Part shown: positions 21,149 through 29,660 of the stretch, piece after piece
Layout: each line of letters opens with the position of its first letter
Numbering within the stretch: the stretch's first letter is position 1
Source: a virus
DNA: 38,630 nt
Strand: one strand, 5' to 3'
IMG/VR virus record: IMGVR_UViG_3300046463_000356
Location: 1-38,630 of that record
Translations under genes and position numbers: made by a program
Notes under the pieces: generated by a model
The model's input: the letters and a program-made list of their open reading frames with translations, nothing else
What the model was told of the DNA's origin: nothing
Databases searched by the model: none

Positions 21149-22602
21149 TACTGCAAGACCAGATAAATGAAGCCCGCACCGGTTGCGGGATATTGATTGA
21201 TGTTGACCGGGATGTCGTCGAGCAAAGTCGTGAAATCGAGGGTCTGGCTGCTCACGGTCTGCGACACGCTGACCGTCCAGGTTGTGCCCGAACCCGACAC
21301 GATAAAGGTGTTGGCGCTGACGTCGCCCGTGCCGTTGTCCCGCACGAGTTGCCCTATGGCGATGCCGGTTCCCGATGAAACCGTCAGCGTGGTTCCGGCG
21401 ATCGAGCCTGTCGTTACGGCCGCGCCGCCCGAAACGCCGACCTTGATCGAGACGATCGCCGCCGACCATCCGGGAATGCTCTGCCCCGTCGTGCCGTTGA
21501 ACGTATTGCTGACGCCCGCGACATCGCCGTAGTAGCGGCTGGCAAAGACCGTCGAGCCGATTTTGGCTCGTGATCCGCCATCCGTTCCGAGAAATCCCGA
21601 GATGACCGCATTCTGCACCAGCGTCAGCGCATTCGACGGCACCTGCGGCGAATTCGCAATTGTCACGACGACGATCGTCGTCAGCGCAGTGGGTATCTCG
21701 AAAGTGATGTCATAGGTCGGAACCGGCGGCTGATAGGCCGGGTTCGGATCGGCCACCGTTATGGTCGTGTTGCCGACCATGCCGCAGCCCGGCATTTTGC
21801 GCGACAGGATCGCGGCGGCAATATCGGTCGACGTACCGCCGACGACGGCGATGTAGATCGAATGCGCCGCGACCGAGACGCCGCCAATCGTGACCGGCGC
21901 CGCCGTGTTGTTCTGCGCCGCATACACGTCGAGCACGTTCGGCGCCGCCGCCACAGCTGCGTAGATCGCGTTGAGCGGTCCCATGCTGTTGAGGCCGGTC
22001 GAAGCCGAGCGCCGCGCCTCGAACTGCGCCGGCGTCTCCGCGAGCCGCCCCAGCACCGCGCCGCCGGTTGGCGCAATCGTGTCCCAGCCGGGCACGGCCT
22101 GGTAGATCGAAAGACTCGACGGGCCGGCAGTCGGGCCGATGTTCTGGCAGGCAAAGTTGAGCGTCACGGTGCCGTTGAGCGCAATCGTGCCTTGTTCCTG
22201 GCAAATCCAGAGTGTCCCGGTCGGATCGATCGCCAGCGCGCCTACCGGGATCACGACACCCGTCAGGCCGGTGATGATGCACGGTTGCGCCGTGGCCGCG
22301 CCGGCAATGCGGGTGATGAAATAGATACGCGCGATGGCATCCTGCATCCGGCCAGACGAATAGGCCGGATCGACGAGGTTGGCGAACAGCACAAACATTG
22401 CATCGGCATCGCCGATGATCGCCGTCAGGCTCGACGCGATCTGCCCTTGCGGCGTCGAGAGTTGCGGGTTGAGGTTGCCGCCGAAGGCGCCGTTGAGGTC
22501 GGAGGTGACGCCGACCAATATCGCCTGCTCGTCGGGCGCGACAAAGCCGCGGTCGCCGAGAACCGGAAAGGGAACGGCAGTCGAGGGAACGGGCGAGGAC
22601 AT
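21148..22602 (-). CDS. Baseplate J-like protein with an inserted loop module
   Basis: 484 residues. A baseplate wedge component of the gpJ/gp47 family: QFEARRSASTGLNSMGPLNA IYAAVAAAPNVLDVYAAQN is the hallmark segment, and the C-terminal half carries strand-rich repeats. Residues about 396-456 are an extra module (SIAGTTLTVSSGTGIAIGQL, then VSVSQTVSSQTL) that also occurs in the sheath and neck proteins here. Late baseplate order (J, DUF2612, fibre) is normal. Confidence 0.82.
   Translation of the reverse strand: MSSPVPSTAVPFPVLGDRGFVAPDEQAILVGVTSDLNGAFGGNLNPQLSTPQGQIASSLTAIIGDADAMFVLFANLVDPAYSSGRMQDAIARIYFITRIAGAATAQPCIITGLTGVVIPVGALAIDPTGTLWICQEQGTIALNGTVTLNFACQNIGPTAGPSSLSIYQAVPGWDTIAPTGGAVLGRLAETPAQFEARRSASTGLNSMGPLNAIYAAVAAAPNVLDVYAAQNNTAAPVTIGGVSVAAHSIYIAVVGGTSTDIAAAILSRKMPGCGMVGNTTITVADPNPAYQPPVPTYDITFEIPTALTTIVVVTIANSPQVPSNALTLVQNAVISGFLGTDGGSRAKIGSTVFASRYYGDVAGVSNTFNGTTGQSIPGWSAAIVSIKVGVSGGAAVTTGSIAGTTLTVSSGTGIAIGQLVRDNGTGDVSANTFIVSGSGTTWTVSVSQTVSSQTLDFTTLLDDIPVNINQYPATGAGFIYLVLQ
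21235..21417 (-). repeat. Loop module in baseplate J
   Basis: About 60 codons encoding TTGSIAGTTLTV, then IGQLVRDNGTGDVSANTFIV, then WTVSVSQTVSSQTL. Same strand pattern as the modules in the sheath and neck terminator genes. The copies are similar in protein and share short DNA stretches. Confidence 0.75.
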
Positions 22603-22617
22603 GCGGCTAGTACACTA

Positions 22618-22833
22618 TCACAAATCGGGTTTCTGTTGGAGTGATCGCTTCAAATCGTCAAGCTCATGCTGCACGTCGTCGAGGTGTTTGATGACCTTGC
22701 GCTGCTGCCGCTGCGGCGTGGCGCGGACGGGTTCGACAATGGGTGCCATGACGGGAGGCGCGGGCGGCTGGCAGAACGTCATGCCGGCTACGGCGCATGC
22801 CGAGATCGTCGGCCTAATGGGGATGCCCGCCAT
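22618..22833 (-). CDS. Small proline-rich protein, possible outer-membrane spanin
   Basis: 71 residues from ATG 22833; the frame is open further, but the upstream part is not protein-like. Short hydrophobic start (PTISACAVAGMTF) with cysteines, a proline-rich stretch (CQPPAPPVMAPIVEPV), then a basic and acidic helix. Proline richness, a near-lipobox ISAC and a 20-base overlap with a membrane/coiled-coil gene recall Rz/Rz1 pairs. The signal is short and no lipobox is fully convincing. Confidence 0.45.
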   Translation of the reverse strand: MAGIPIRPTISACAVAGMTFCQPPAPPVMAPIVEPVRATPQRQQRKVIKHLDDVQHELDDLKRSLQQKPDL

Positions 22834-23128
22834 CCTTAGCGACCAGAACCTTGATTTCCGTGATCTGATCCTTGATGTGATCGAGAGTTGCGGCCTGACT
22901 AGCCGCAGCAGCGATATTTTCTGTATGAAGCGCATTGTTGTCGCTCCGTATTTGCGCAACTGCGGCCTTGAGATTATCTACGTCGGCTCGCAACGATGAC
23001 ATCTTGTCGGTCTGCATATTTGCCCCGTTATAATAGACCGAAAGAGCAAGCGCGATCATGCCGACGAAAGTAAGGGCATTTCCAAGCGTAAGCGTTAACC
23101 GTCCTCTGGTTGCGCCCTCGTCTCCCAT
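22814..23128 (-). CDS. Membrane protein with coiled coil, possible inner-membrane spanin
   Basis: 104 residues from ATG 23128, with GGGGAGG five bases upstream. One membrane helix at about residues 14-34 (ALTFVGMIALALSVYYNG), then a long periplasmic-type coil (SSLRADVDNLKAAVAQIRSD to the end). This is the layout of an i-spanin. It overlaps the proline-rich gene downstream. However, it lies between spike and baseplate genes rather than beside the holin, so a virion role is equally open. Confidence 0.5.
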   Translation of the reverse strand: MGDEGATRGRLTLTLGNALTFVGMIALALSVYYNGANMQTDKMSSLRADVDNLKAAVAQIRSDNNALHTENIAAAASQAATLDHIKDQITEIKVLVAKDGGHPH

Positions 23129-23155
23129 GCGCCTCCCCAATGTTCATTTTTCCGC

Positions 23156-25708
23156 CTAACACCCGCCAGCATAACACTCGGCAGCGCCAATCGCCGAAAG
23201 AGGCTGCTTGAAGGCCAATCCAAAAAAATCCAATGGCACGGCTGAACTATACGGAACCCACGAATTTACCCCTGGTCCCGCGAGATCAAGATCCGCCGAA
23301 CTCGATGGCGTTGCTCCATTCACCAAATTAGGATCGACGTTCTTGGCGCTCGGTTCAATAATGGCATTCCAATTTGTAAATGTATAATTTACACCCTGAT
23401 AACTCCAAGCGTTAGAAGCGGGAGAACCGGCATCACCATAATAATTATTGTAGCTGAAATTACCTTGGTTATTTGCCGCTACCTTGACAAACGGTCCATT
23501 GAAACCGTGCGTCATCCAAATACCGCCGAGGAAGATAGCTCCGGTCGAATGAACTACCGGGCCAGCGTCATTGGCATCTTGTAATTCGATCATTGCCGAG
23601 ATTGAGCCGGACTGATCGCCGATAAATGTATCATGTTTCGATGTGAAGTTCGTTGATCCCCGGATAATAATGCCGCGACCGTACAAATCCCAACCCATAT
23701 TGTCGTAGCTGATCGCACCATTGCCGTACTTGTCTCCAACGCAGAAGCCAAGCGTATGGCAGGTGTTGTTGTGAACGATCGTGTCGTTGCCGCCGCCGGT
23801 CAGCACCCCATGCACGCCGTTGGTCGCCGCCGTGGCGTCGCCGCTGATGTCATTGTTGAAAACCACGCCGCCGTTTCCGAGACCAAGTGCATTTACGCTA
23901 GCACCGTCCTGCGCGACCTGGATGCCGTAGCCGCCGTCGGTCGTGTTGACGACCGTGTTGCCGCTTACTACAAAATTTCCGCTAAAAGCGGGTAGTATAA
24001 ATCCAAGAAAATACTGCACCGGAGTAATAACAATAGGTACTCCCTGCGTCCCTGATACGTGGCCGGAGATTGTAATATTGTTGTTTGTAATTTGTGCGCT
24101 TGGGATATTCTTAATCGAAATTCCATTATAAAAACCCGCTGGCGCCGCGGCATCGATGCCAATTGAAATCATGGCATCATCAATAGAAATCGGTAGAGTG
24201 ATTGTTGCCCCCCCTATGTCTGCCGCCTGGATAAGAATACCGCCGCGAGATGCTGTCGCGAGATTAGTAATTGCGCAGACCCAGCCATTTGAAAAGCTGA
24301 ACGAACCTCCCGCCGCCGCAAAGGCTGTGACGCATGCTTGAGAAGATGTCCCGCTCATCCCTCCACCGCTAAACGTCAAGACGTGATTATCGTTCGCCAA
24401 CCCTTGGGCATGATAACCGTCGATCACGGGATTGAGGCATTGCGTGCCGGTATGATTGACTGTAAAGGGAGTCGTTTCGCTTGTGAAAAATTCGCAATAG
24501 TTAGCCGTAGTTTGCGCATCGATGATGATAGGTCCGAGCGTGATCGTTTGCCCCGCAGTCGGTGAAAGTGTAATAACCTGATTTCCACCAGTAGAATTAA
24601 CCGTGGCGCATCCTGCGGCGGGAGCAGTTATCCCTGTATTTGTTGTAAGCGTGATGGTGGCGGCAGACGACGAATAAGTAGCGTGATGTCCAGCATCACA
24701 ATTTAACGAAACAATTTGACCATCCCCGGCGGCAGCCAATCCCGCATCAATTGTTAAAAGCGGCGCAGATAGCGAGCCAACTCCAGTTGTATCGCTGCCA
24801 ACTGGCAATCCATTTCCGACATTATTTGATACATAAATAATAGAAGGATTTGGAGCTACTTTATTAATATATGCTTGCACAACTCCATGGAAATTTTGAG
24901 CATTAGGAATATTTGCGCCCGCACATACAAAAGAAATCACTTTGGACGAGAACGTGTCGCGGGCGCCTCCGGTATTGCGAGCGCCGATCGTCATCGTCGC
25001 CGTCGGCAGGCCGGAGGATGCCGGAGCATAGGAGCCGACAGAAACGCCGTTGTGATACCACGACGTCGTGCTCCCCGACCGACTGGCGATAGCCGTGCCG
25101 ACGGAGGTCAGAACGGAATTGCCAGGACCGGCGGCATTAGCGCTGCTCGTGACGTTGACCGGGCCGAGGATGTTGTTGGAGGTTGACCGGCCATTTATCT
25201 CCAGGAAATTCGCGGCCGCTACGCCAAAGTCGATCTGGGACAGCGCCCCAGGGTTCGTGTTGTCGTACACAAGTAAGGCCGCGTCCGTCGCGGTTAGATG
25301 AACCGCGTCGACGCTGGGATTCCAGCCGGTGTCGATGTAGCCGGTCGAACCGTCGAACTTCCAGCCGATGTTCGGGTTCTGGGTGTATGTGCCGTTTCCC
25401 GTGCCGGTAAAGCTTCCTGGGGTAATCCAATTAATCAAAGCCTGTTGCGATGTCTCTGCGGTGCCGTCGTAGCATATATCAAGGCTCGACCATATGCCCT
25501 CCAATTTCAAATTGTAAATTAACTGATTGATTGCAAGAATACGCAATGCTGATGGTTGCACACTAAATGCAGCAAGTAAGGCCGTTGTCTCAGCTTGCAT
25601 TGGAATGGCTGGGGTTACGACAATTGCGTTCTGCCACATCTGGGCATTTATCGGAAAACTAGATAAAGCAAAAACCATATATATCGAAGCTACTATTTTT
25701 TTGATCAC
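23156..25708 (-). CDS. Secreted-type tailspike with LamG-like and beta-helix regions
   Basis: 850 residues. Residues 1-22 are a Sec signal peptide by pattern (MIKKIVASIYMVFALSSFPI, cleavage near NAQ). Residues about 85-285 resemble a LamG/concanavalin-type jelly roll (GWKFDGSTGYIDTGW, TTSWYHNGVSVGSYA). Residues about 300-780 show repeated short strands with NNxIS and NN-type turns, as in right-handed parallel beta-helices of tailspike glycanases. Parts of the gene are AT-rich (20 G+C of 60 at 24841-24900). Likely binds or degrades host polysaccharide; a signal peptide on a virion protein is unexpected. Confidence 0.65.
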   Translation of the reverse strand: MIKKIVASIYMVFALSSFPINAQMWQNAIVVTPAIPMQAETTALLAAFSVQPSALRILAINQLIYNLKLEGIWSSLDICYDGTAETSQQALINWITPGSFTGTGNGTYTQNPNIGWKFDGSTGYIDTGWNPSVDAVHLTATDAALLVYDNTNPGALSQIDFGVAAANFLEINGRSTSNNILGPVNVTSSANAAGPGNSVLTSVGTAIASRSGSTTSWYHNGVSVGSYAPASSGLPTATMTIGARNTGGARDTFSSKVISFVCAGANIPNAQNFHGVVQAYINKVAPNPSIIYVSNNVGNGLPVGSDTTGVGSLSAPLLTIDAGLAAAGDGQIVSLNCDAGHHATYSSSAATITLTTNTGITAPAAGCATVNSTGGNQVITLSPTAGQTITLGPIIIDAQTTANYCEFFTSETTPFTVNHTGTQCLNPVIDGYHAQGLANDNHVLTFSGGGMSGTSSQACVTAFAAAGGSFSFSNGWVCAITNLATASRGGILIQAADIGGATITLPISIDDAMISIGIDAAAPAGFYNGISIKNIPSAQITNNNITISGHVSGTQGVPIVITPVQYFLGFILPAFSGNFVVSGNTVVNTTDGGYGIQVAQDGASVNALGLGNGGVVFNNDISGDATAATNGVHGVLTGGGNDTIVHNNTCHTLGFCVGDKYGNGAISYDNMGWDLYGRGIIIRGSTNFTSKHDTFIGDQSGSISAMIELQDANDAGPVVHSTGAIFLGGIWMTHGFNGPFVKVAANNQGNFSYNNYYGDAGSPASNAWSYQGVNYTFTNWNAIIEPSAKNVDPNLVNGATPSSSADLDLAGPGVNSWVPYSSAVPLDFFGLAFKQPLSAIGAAECYAGGC

Positions 25709-26304
25709 GAGCCGTCTCCAGTAAGATAGACGTTCGCAACCGCCGCTACTGTTGTGAGAATTAATGATATGGCCGATCCGAGGGTGCCGCTGGTTCCCGT
25801 ATATGAGTAAGGACTGATCAATGTTGCCGGAGTTACGGCACTTCCATTGACCGAAACTTTAGCAGACCCTCCTTGAATGAGAGTAATAATACACACGACA
25901 TTTGTTATCGGGACAATTGATGCCGGAACAGTCGCCGTAACGGCGCTACTACTAGTAAATATAAAAGTTTTTCCACAATCTGCCGTAGAAAATGAATATG
26001 TCGATCCCACCAAAATCGAAGCAGTTCCCTCTATTGTTGAATCTACGAATGAAGCTCCGTTTATGAAACCACCAAAAATTTTTGGATTATTCAGAGTTTG
26101 ATTATCGGTGCATCCATTTGCGGCATCGGGCTTCGCGCCGAAATAGACATTGAATTGTGCAGAATTGCGCCCCCACACCGTACCGCCACCACTAAATTGC
26201 GGATTTGTTTGTGCGGGGCAGGCGGCTTGTGCAACCGCCATTGTCCAAAGCAGAAAGAAAAAGGCTAAAATGCTGCTTCGGCCGAGACTGCGCTCACATA
26301 CCAC
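25705..26304 (-). CDS. Secreted-type protein upstream of the tailspike
   Basis: 199 residues from GTG 26304, with AGGGGAA upstream; other starts exist further up in the same frame. Residues about 9-27 are a signal peptide (SSILAFFFLLWTMAVAQA), followed by the mature start ACPAQ. The rest is strand-rich (TYSFSTADCGKTFIFTSSSA, IPITNVVCIITLIQGGSAKV) with several cysteines, as in exported proteins. Its stop overlaps the tailspike start (ATGA), so the two form a unit. It may be an adaptor or partner of the tailspike. It begins inside the preceding gp25-like gene, overlapping by 40 bases. Confidence 0.6.
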   Translation of the reverse strand: MVCERSLGRSSILAFFFLLWTMAVAQAACPAQTNPQFSGGGTVWGRNSAQFNVYFGAKPDAANGCTDNQTLNNPKIFGGFINGASFVDSTIEGTASILVGSTYSFSTADCGKTFIFTSSSAVTATVPASIVPITNVVCIITLIQGGSAKVSVNGSAVTPATLISPYSYTGTSGTLGSAISLILTTVAAVANVYLTGDGS

Positions 26305-26672
26305 GGCACATTCCCCTGTATATTTCCGCCGACAGCAAGCGTCTGCCCCGCGGTTGTGGTGATCTGGATTTGCCCGGTCAGCGTGCGATGCTGAAAGCCG
26401 GTCAGGAAACATTTGGCGCTCGCCACGTCCGGTACGCTTTCGGCCGCCGCTTCTTCCTGCGCCTTGACGAATTGCGCGGGCGGCAGCTTGCCGAGGATTT
26501 GCTGAAAGTACGGCACGCCGGTATTCGTATTGTACCAGATCTCACCCCGGAACGTGCGGCACGCGCTCGCCACGTCTTGCGCGATCGCGTAGCCATCGCT
26601 CGCCTTGGCGATATTGCCCATCGCGTCAAGCGTCAAATCCCAGGATGTTTGCGAAAGCAAAAGCGTGTCCAC
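26265..26672 (-). CDS. Baseplate wedge protein, gp25-like
   Basis: 135 residues. SWDLTLDAMGNIAKASDGYA then IAQDVASACRTFRGEIWYNT fits the gp25/gpW-type baseplate wedge family of contractile tails, which initiates sheath polymerisation. The C-terminal third has strands that could interlock with sheath subunits. Its position between the spike protein and the J-like gene is normal for this family. Confidence 0.65.
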   Translation of the reverse strand: MDTLLLSQTSWDLTLDAMGNIAKASDGYAIAQDVASACRTFRGEIWYNTNTGVPYFQQILGKLPPAQFVKAQEEAAAESVPDVASAKCFLTGFQHRTLTGQIQITTTAGQTLAVGGNIQGNVPWYVSAVSAEAAF

Positions 26673-26675
26673 GGC

Positions 26676-27329
26676 TCAGCCGTCCGCCTTGAGATTGGTC
26701 GAAACGCCGCTGCCGCCATCGATCAGCACGAAATGCGCTCCCGTCCCGATTTTCACCGTGCCGCCGCCCGCCGGCACCAGCGTCATGCCGCCCGAACCCA
26801 TCGTCACAGTATTACCGTTTTTGTCGGCAATTACGAGACCGGAGGCGGTCGCGGCTACATATTGTGTCGGCGTGCCGGTCAGGATGCTCCCTATATACAA
26901 GCCATCGGCAAAGTCGTTGCGTCGCCTCGATCCCGGATTGGCCGGCGCCTTGGTCGCCTTGACGCTCGATATGTCGCTCTCGGCGATAGTCATAATCCCG
27001 ATGTCGCCTACGGCGGGATCGACGATCAACGCCGTGTTGCCGCCGTTGAGGCGCGCATAAGGCACTCCGTACACCGTACCGTGCGGCGTCGCGTTGCCGT
27101 TGCCGTCGAGCTGGTTGACCATCGGCAGCACGTCGATAAAGCCGGTAGGGCCGACCGTGCCGGGCGGGATCGCGTTGCCGTTGCTGTCGTAAGGCGCGCG
27201 CATCACCTTCACCGGCATGGCCGTATGGCGCGCGTTGAGCATCCGGTCGATCAGGAACGTCTGCGAGTTGTAGCCGCTCGACAGCGAGCCGCTGTCCGCC
27301 TGGCCCTGATATTCGTAGCTGTCGCTCAC
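26676..27329 (-). CDS. Membrane-puncturing spike protein (Gp138/gpV-like)
   Basis: 217 residues from GTG 27329, which overlaps the hub stop (GTGA) and has GGGGAAA at six bases. N-terminal OB-like region with VVDPAVGDIGIMTIAESDIS, then DGLYIGSILTGTPTQYV, and a strand-rich C-terminus rich in Gly and Thr (TVTMGSGGMTLVPAGGGTVK) that should form the triple-stranded spike. It sits at the tip of the tail and pierces the outer membrane. Confidence 0.72.
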   Translation of the reverse strand: MSDSYEYQGQADSGSLSSGYNSQTFLIDRMLNARHTAMPVKVMRAPYDSNGNAIPPGTVGPTGFIDVLPMVNQLDGNGNATPHGTVYGVPYARLNGGNTALIVDPAVGDIGIMTIAESDISSVKATKAPANPGSRRRNDFADGLYIGSILTGTPTQYVAATASGLVIADKNGNTVTMGSGGMTLVPAGGGTVKIGTGAHFVLIDGGSGVSTNLKADG

Positions 27330-28270
27330 GACGATTTCCCCGCGACGTCGAGCGGCTGCGCGAATAGGGTCATCTCCCAAGGGCCGCCCGGCATTTGCGC
27401 CGATAGGTTATGCGTCGTGCGGAACACCGTCGCCATGCCCGAGGCCGCAGCAAGCTGGCTCTTGATCTGCACCTTGAAGCCGCCCGCGCCGGTCAGCGAC
27501 GGATCGAACAGCGTCCGCACCCGGATCAAGTTCTGCTGGAACTCGGGATAGCCGATCATGCCGGTTTCGGGCGCGATCAGCGGCACATTGCCGTTGTTGC
27601 GGCTCTGTCCTTTCGGCCAGATCGCCATCATGTTCTTTACCGGATCGAAGAAAGCGAACACGTTGGCGGCCTTGATGCACGCCAGTGCCTGTTGCCATGC
27701 GCTCCCCGGAAAATAGGGGCTGCTCAGCATCACGTTGACGCCATTGCTTTCGACCGTGACACCCGATGGTTTCAAGATTTGCGTCAGCGCCGTGACGGCG
27801 GAAGTCGGACCGGGAAACGATACCGGCTTCTGCGGCTGTACCTGTATCACCGCCGCCGGATTGGCGAGGATGACAAAGGCCGAGTTGGGCATTTCGCTGA
27901 ATTCGGGATATGCCTCGTAGATCGTGCCGTTGTAGACCGTCGTCATGCCGGACTGAGCGTCGCCAGCCTGCACCGCGACATAGTTCTTGCGCACGCCGAA
28001 ATAGAGCCCGGTCGTGGTCAATTGGTTCATCTGCGCCAGCGTAAGACCATAGACGCGGATCAGCGCCTGCCCCGGCGTCGGGAGGTTCGCCTGCTCGACC
28101 TGCACATGAACGCGCAAGCCGGATATCGTGATCTGGTTCTGCCCGCCACCACCGAACGAGCCTTGCCCGAGTTGGAATACAAGCGTGATCTGGCGCGAGG
28201 CATAGGCCGCCTGCCCGGCCGCATTGCGTGGCGACGGTGCTTGCGCCGTCGTGATCGAGGGCGAGCTCAT
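27326..28270 (-). CDS. Baseplate hub protein
   Basis: 314 residues. Beta-rich, with AYASRQITLVFQLG near the start and LIRVYGLTLAQMNQL, the layout of baseplate hub proteins (gp27/gpD-type) that form the ring joining tube and spike. The downstream spike gene overlaps by four bases, and the upstream plug-like gene likewise. Exact family not certain. Confidence 0.62.
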   Translation of the reverse strand: MSSPSITTAQAPSPRNAAGQAAYASRQITLVFQLGQGSFGGGGQNQITISGLRVHVQVEQANLPTPGQALIRVYGLTLAQMNQLTTTGLYFGVRKNYVAVQAGDAQSGMTTVYNGTIYEAYPEFSEMPNSAFVILANPAAVIQVQPQKPVSFPGPTSAVTALTQILKPSGVTVESNGVNVMLSSPYFPGSAWQQALACIKAANVFAFFDPVKNMMAIWPKGQSRNNGNVPLIAPETGMIGYPEFQQNLIRVRTLFDPSLTGAGGFKVQIKSQLAAASGMATVFRTTHNLSAQMPGGPWEMTLFAQPLDVAGKSS

Positions 28271-28737
28271 GACAGGCTCGGCCAGTACGTCAAGAGCCAG
28301 CGCGTGCCGAGGCCGACGACCTGCGGATCGGCCTTCTGGCCTGATGTGTCGATAAAGGCGAGGTCGCCGATGAAGCCGAGATAGCGGTCACGCACGATCA
28401 GATTTTCGTTCATGCCGCGCACGCCGCCGATGATCGGCTTGTCGTTGACATATAAGTCAATAAAGCACGGCTCAATCGGCTCGAAGAATGGCGGATTGGT
28501 CGGGATTTCAGCCGCCGCCGGGATTTGCAATGTGCGGAAATAGATCTTGATCATGCAAGCCTGATTGCTAAGCGTGATGTTGAACACCTGCGCGACAACA
28601 GGTTGAGCCGGCACGATCTGCGGCGTCGATATCAGCGGGCCGGATGGGCCGAAGGCGACGACATTCGGAATACCCGGCAGCGGTGCCGGACCCGCGCCAA
28701 TAACCTGTCCCGATGGCGTGATTGCGACCGAGCGCAT
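28267..28737 (-). CDS. Baseplate plug-like protein
   Basis: 156 residues. CFIDLYVNDKPIIGGVRGMN then ENLIVRDRYLGFIGDLAFID and LGTRWLLTYWP match what I recall of the phage baseplate plug family (DUF6983). The N-terminus is a Pro/Gly-rich arm. ATGA overlap with the hub gene. Family assignment from pattern only. Confidence 0.6.
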   Translation of the reverse strand: MRSVAITPSGQVIGAGPAPLPGIPNVVAFGPSGPLISTPQIVPAQPVVAQVFNITLSNQACMIKIYFRTLQIPAAAEIPTNPPFFEPIEPCFIDLYVNDKPIIGGVRGMNENLIVRDRYLGFIGDLAFIDTSGQKADPQVVGLGTRWLLTYWPSLS

Positions 28738-29660
28738 CAGAAGTCAACGCCTGCAGTACCGTACCCGACGATGACGTTGCCGTTCGCATCGGGCGGCGAG
28801 ATGATCGCCGCTGCCGCGCTGTTTGCATTGCCCTGGGCGACGATCTCGCCCTGTTGTGGCGCGCTCAGTGCGGCAACGCCATTCGGCACCGCCGGCATTC
28901 CATCGCCGGTATAGAAATCCGACGTATCGAGCGCGCCCGAAGTGATCCCAGCTGGAGCCGGGAGCCCGGCCGAGAAATTTGGTGGTCCGGTCGTGGTGGC
29001 TTGTGGCTGAACTGTTCCACCATTCAATGTTATCTGTCCATTAATTGTCGCCGTAGCCGTAGCATCGGCACCAATTCCAACGGCCGATCCCGCAGCGGTT
29101 GGCGAGATCTGCGATCCAGCCTGCTGCGCATTGGCCGATTGCGACGTCGCCGTGACGCGCACTTCCTCGCACCAGACCTCGACGAGGATCAGCGTCACGC
29201 CATTGCGCACCACGCGCCGGTAGCCGTAATGCACGAGATTGGCGCTGGCGTAGCGGATTTCCGGCGTGACGATCGCAACGAAATTTAACGAGGCAAGCTG
29301 CGCCTCGATCTGATTGAGGAAGGCATCTCGATTGCTGCCGATCAACATGCCGAACTTGGCGACATACGGCGTCTGCACCTTGTTGTAACTCTCGAATGCG
29401 CCTTGTTCCTGCGGATAGTCCGAAATCCGGTAGTCGCGCGCATACTCGAACGAGGCGACACTATCGACCGTCAGCAGCGGGCCGCCGTTCTGGTCGAAGA
29501 TGCCCCATTGCGATTGCCCGATCGCGCCGAGAATGCTCGCTGCATCCGCGCTCACAAGCGTCGGCAACGCGACCGGCGCGCCGCCCGGAAACAGGGTAGG
29601 CACGCCTGGCACCATCGGTGCGGAGCCCGGCGTGAACGGAACGAACGGCGACGATCCCAT
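28737..29660 (-). CDS. Tail or baseplate protein, family uncertain
   Basis: 307 residues; start and stop overlap neighbouring genes (TAATG at 29660). Residues 45-180 form a compact domain (WGIFDQNGGPLLTVDSVASF, HYGYRRVVRNGVTLILVEVW). The rest is a low-complexity Ala/Thr/Gly tail. It sits between the tape measure and the plug/hub genes, where baseplate components of contractile phages are encoded. I cannot name the family with confidence. Confidence 0.55.
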   Translation of the reverse strand: MGSSPFVPFTPGSAPMVPGVPTLFPGGAPVALPTLVSADAASILGAIGQSQWGIFDQNGGPLLTVDSVASFEYARDYRISDYPQEQGAFESYNKVQTPYVAKFGMLIGSNRDAFLNQIEAQLASLNFVAIVTPEIRYASANLVHYGYRRVVRNGVTLILVEVWCEEVRVTATSQSANAQQAGSQISPTAAGSAVGIGADATATATINGQITLNGGTVQPQATTTGPPNFSAGLPAPAGITSGALDTSDFYTGDGMPAVPNGVAALSAPQQGEIVAQGNANSAAAAIISPPDANGNVIVGYGTAGVDF

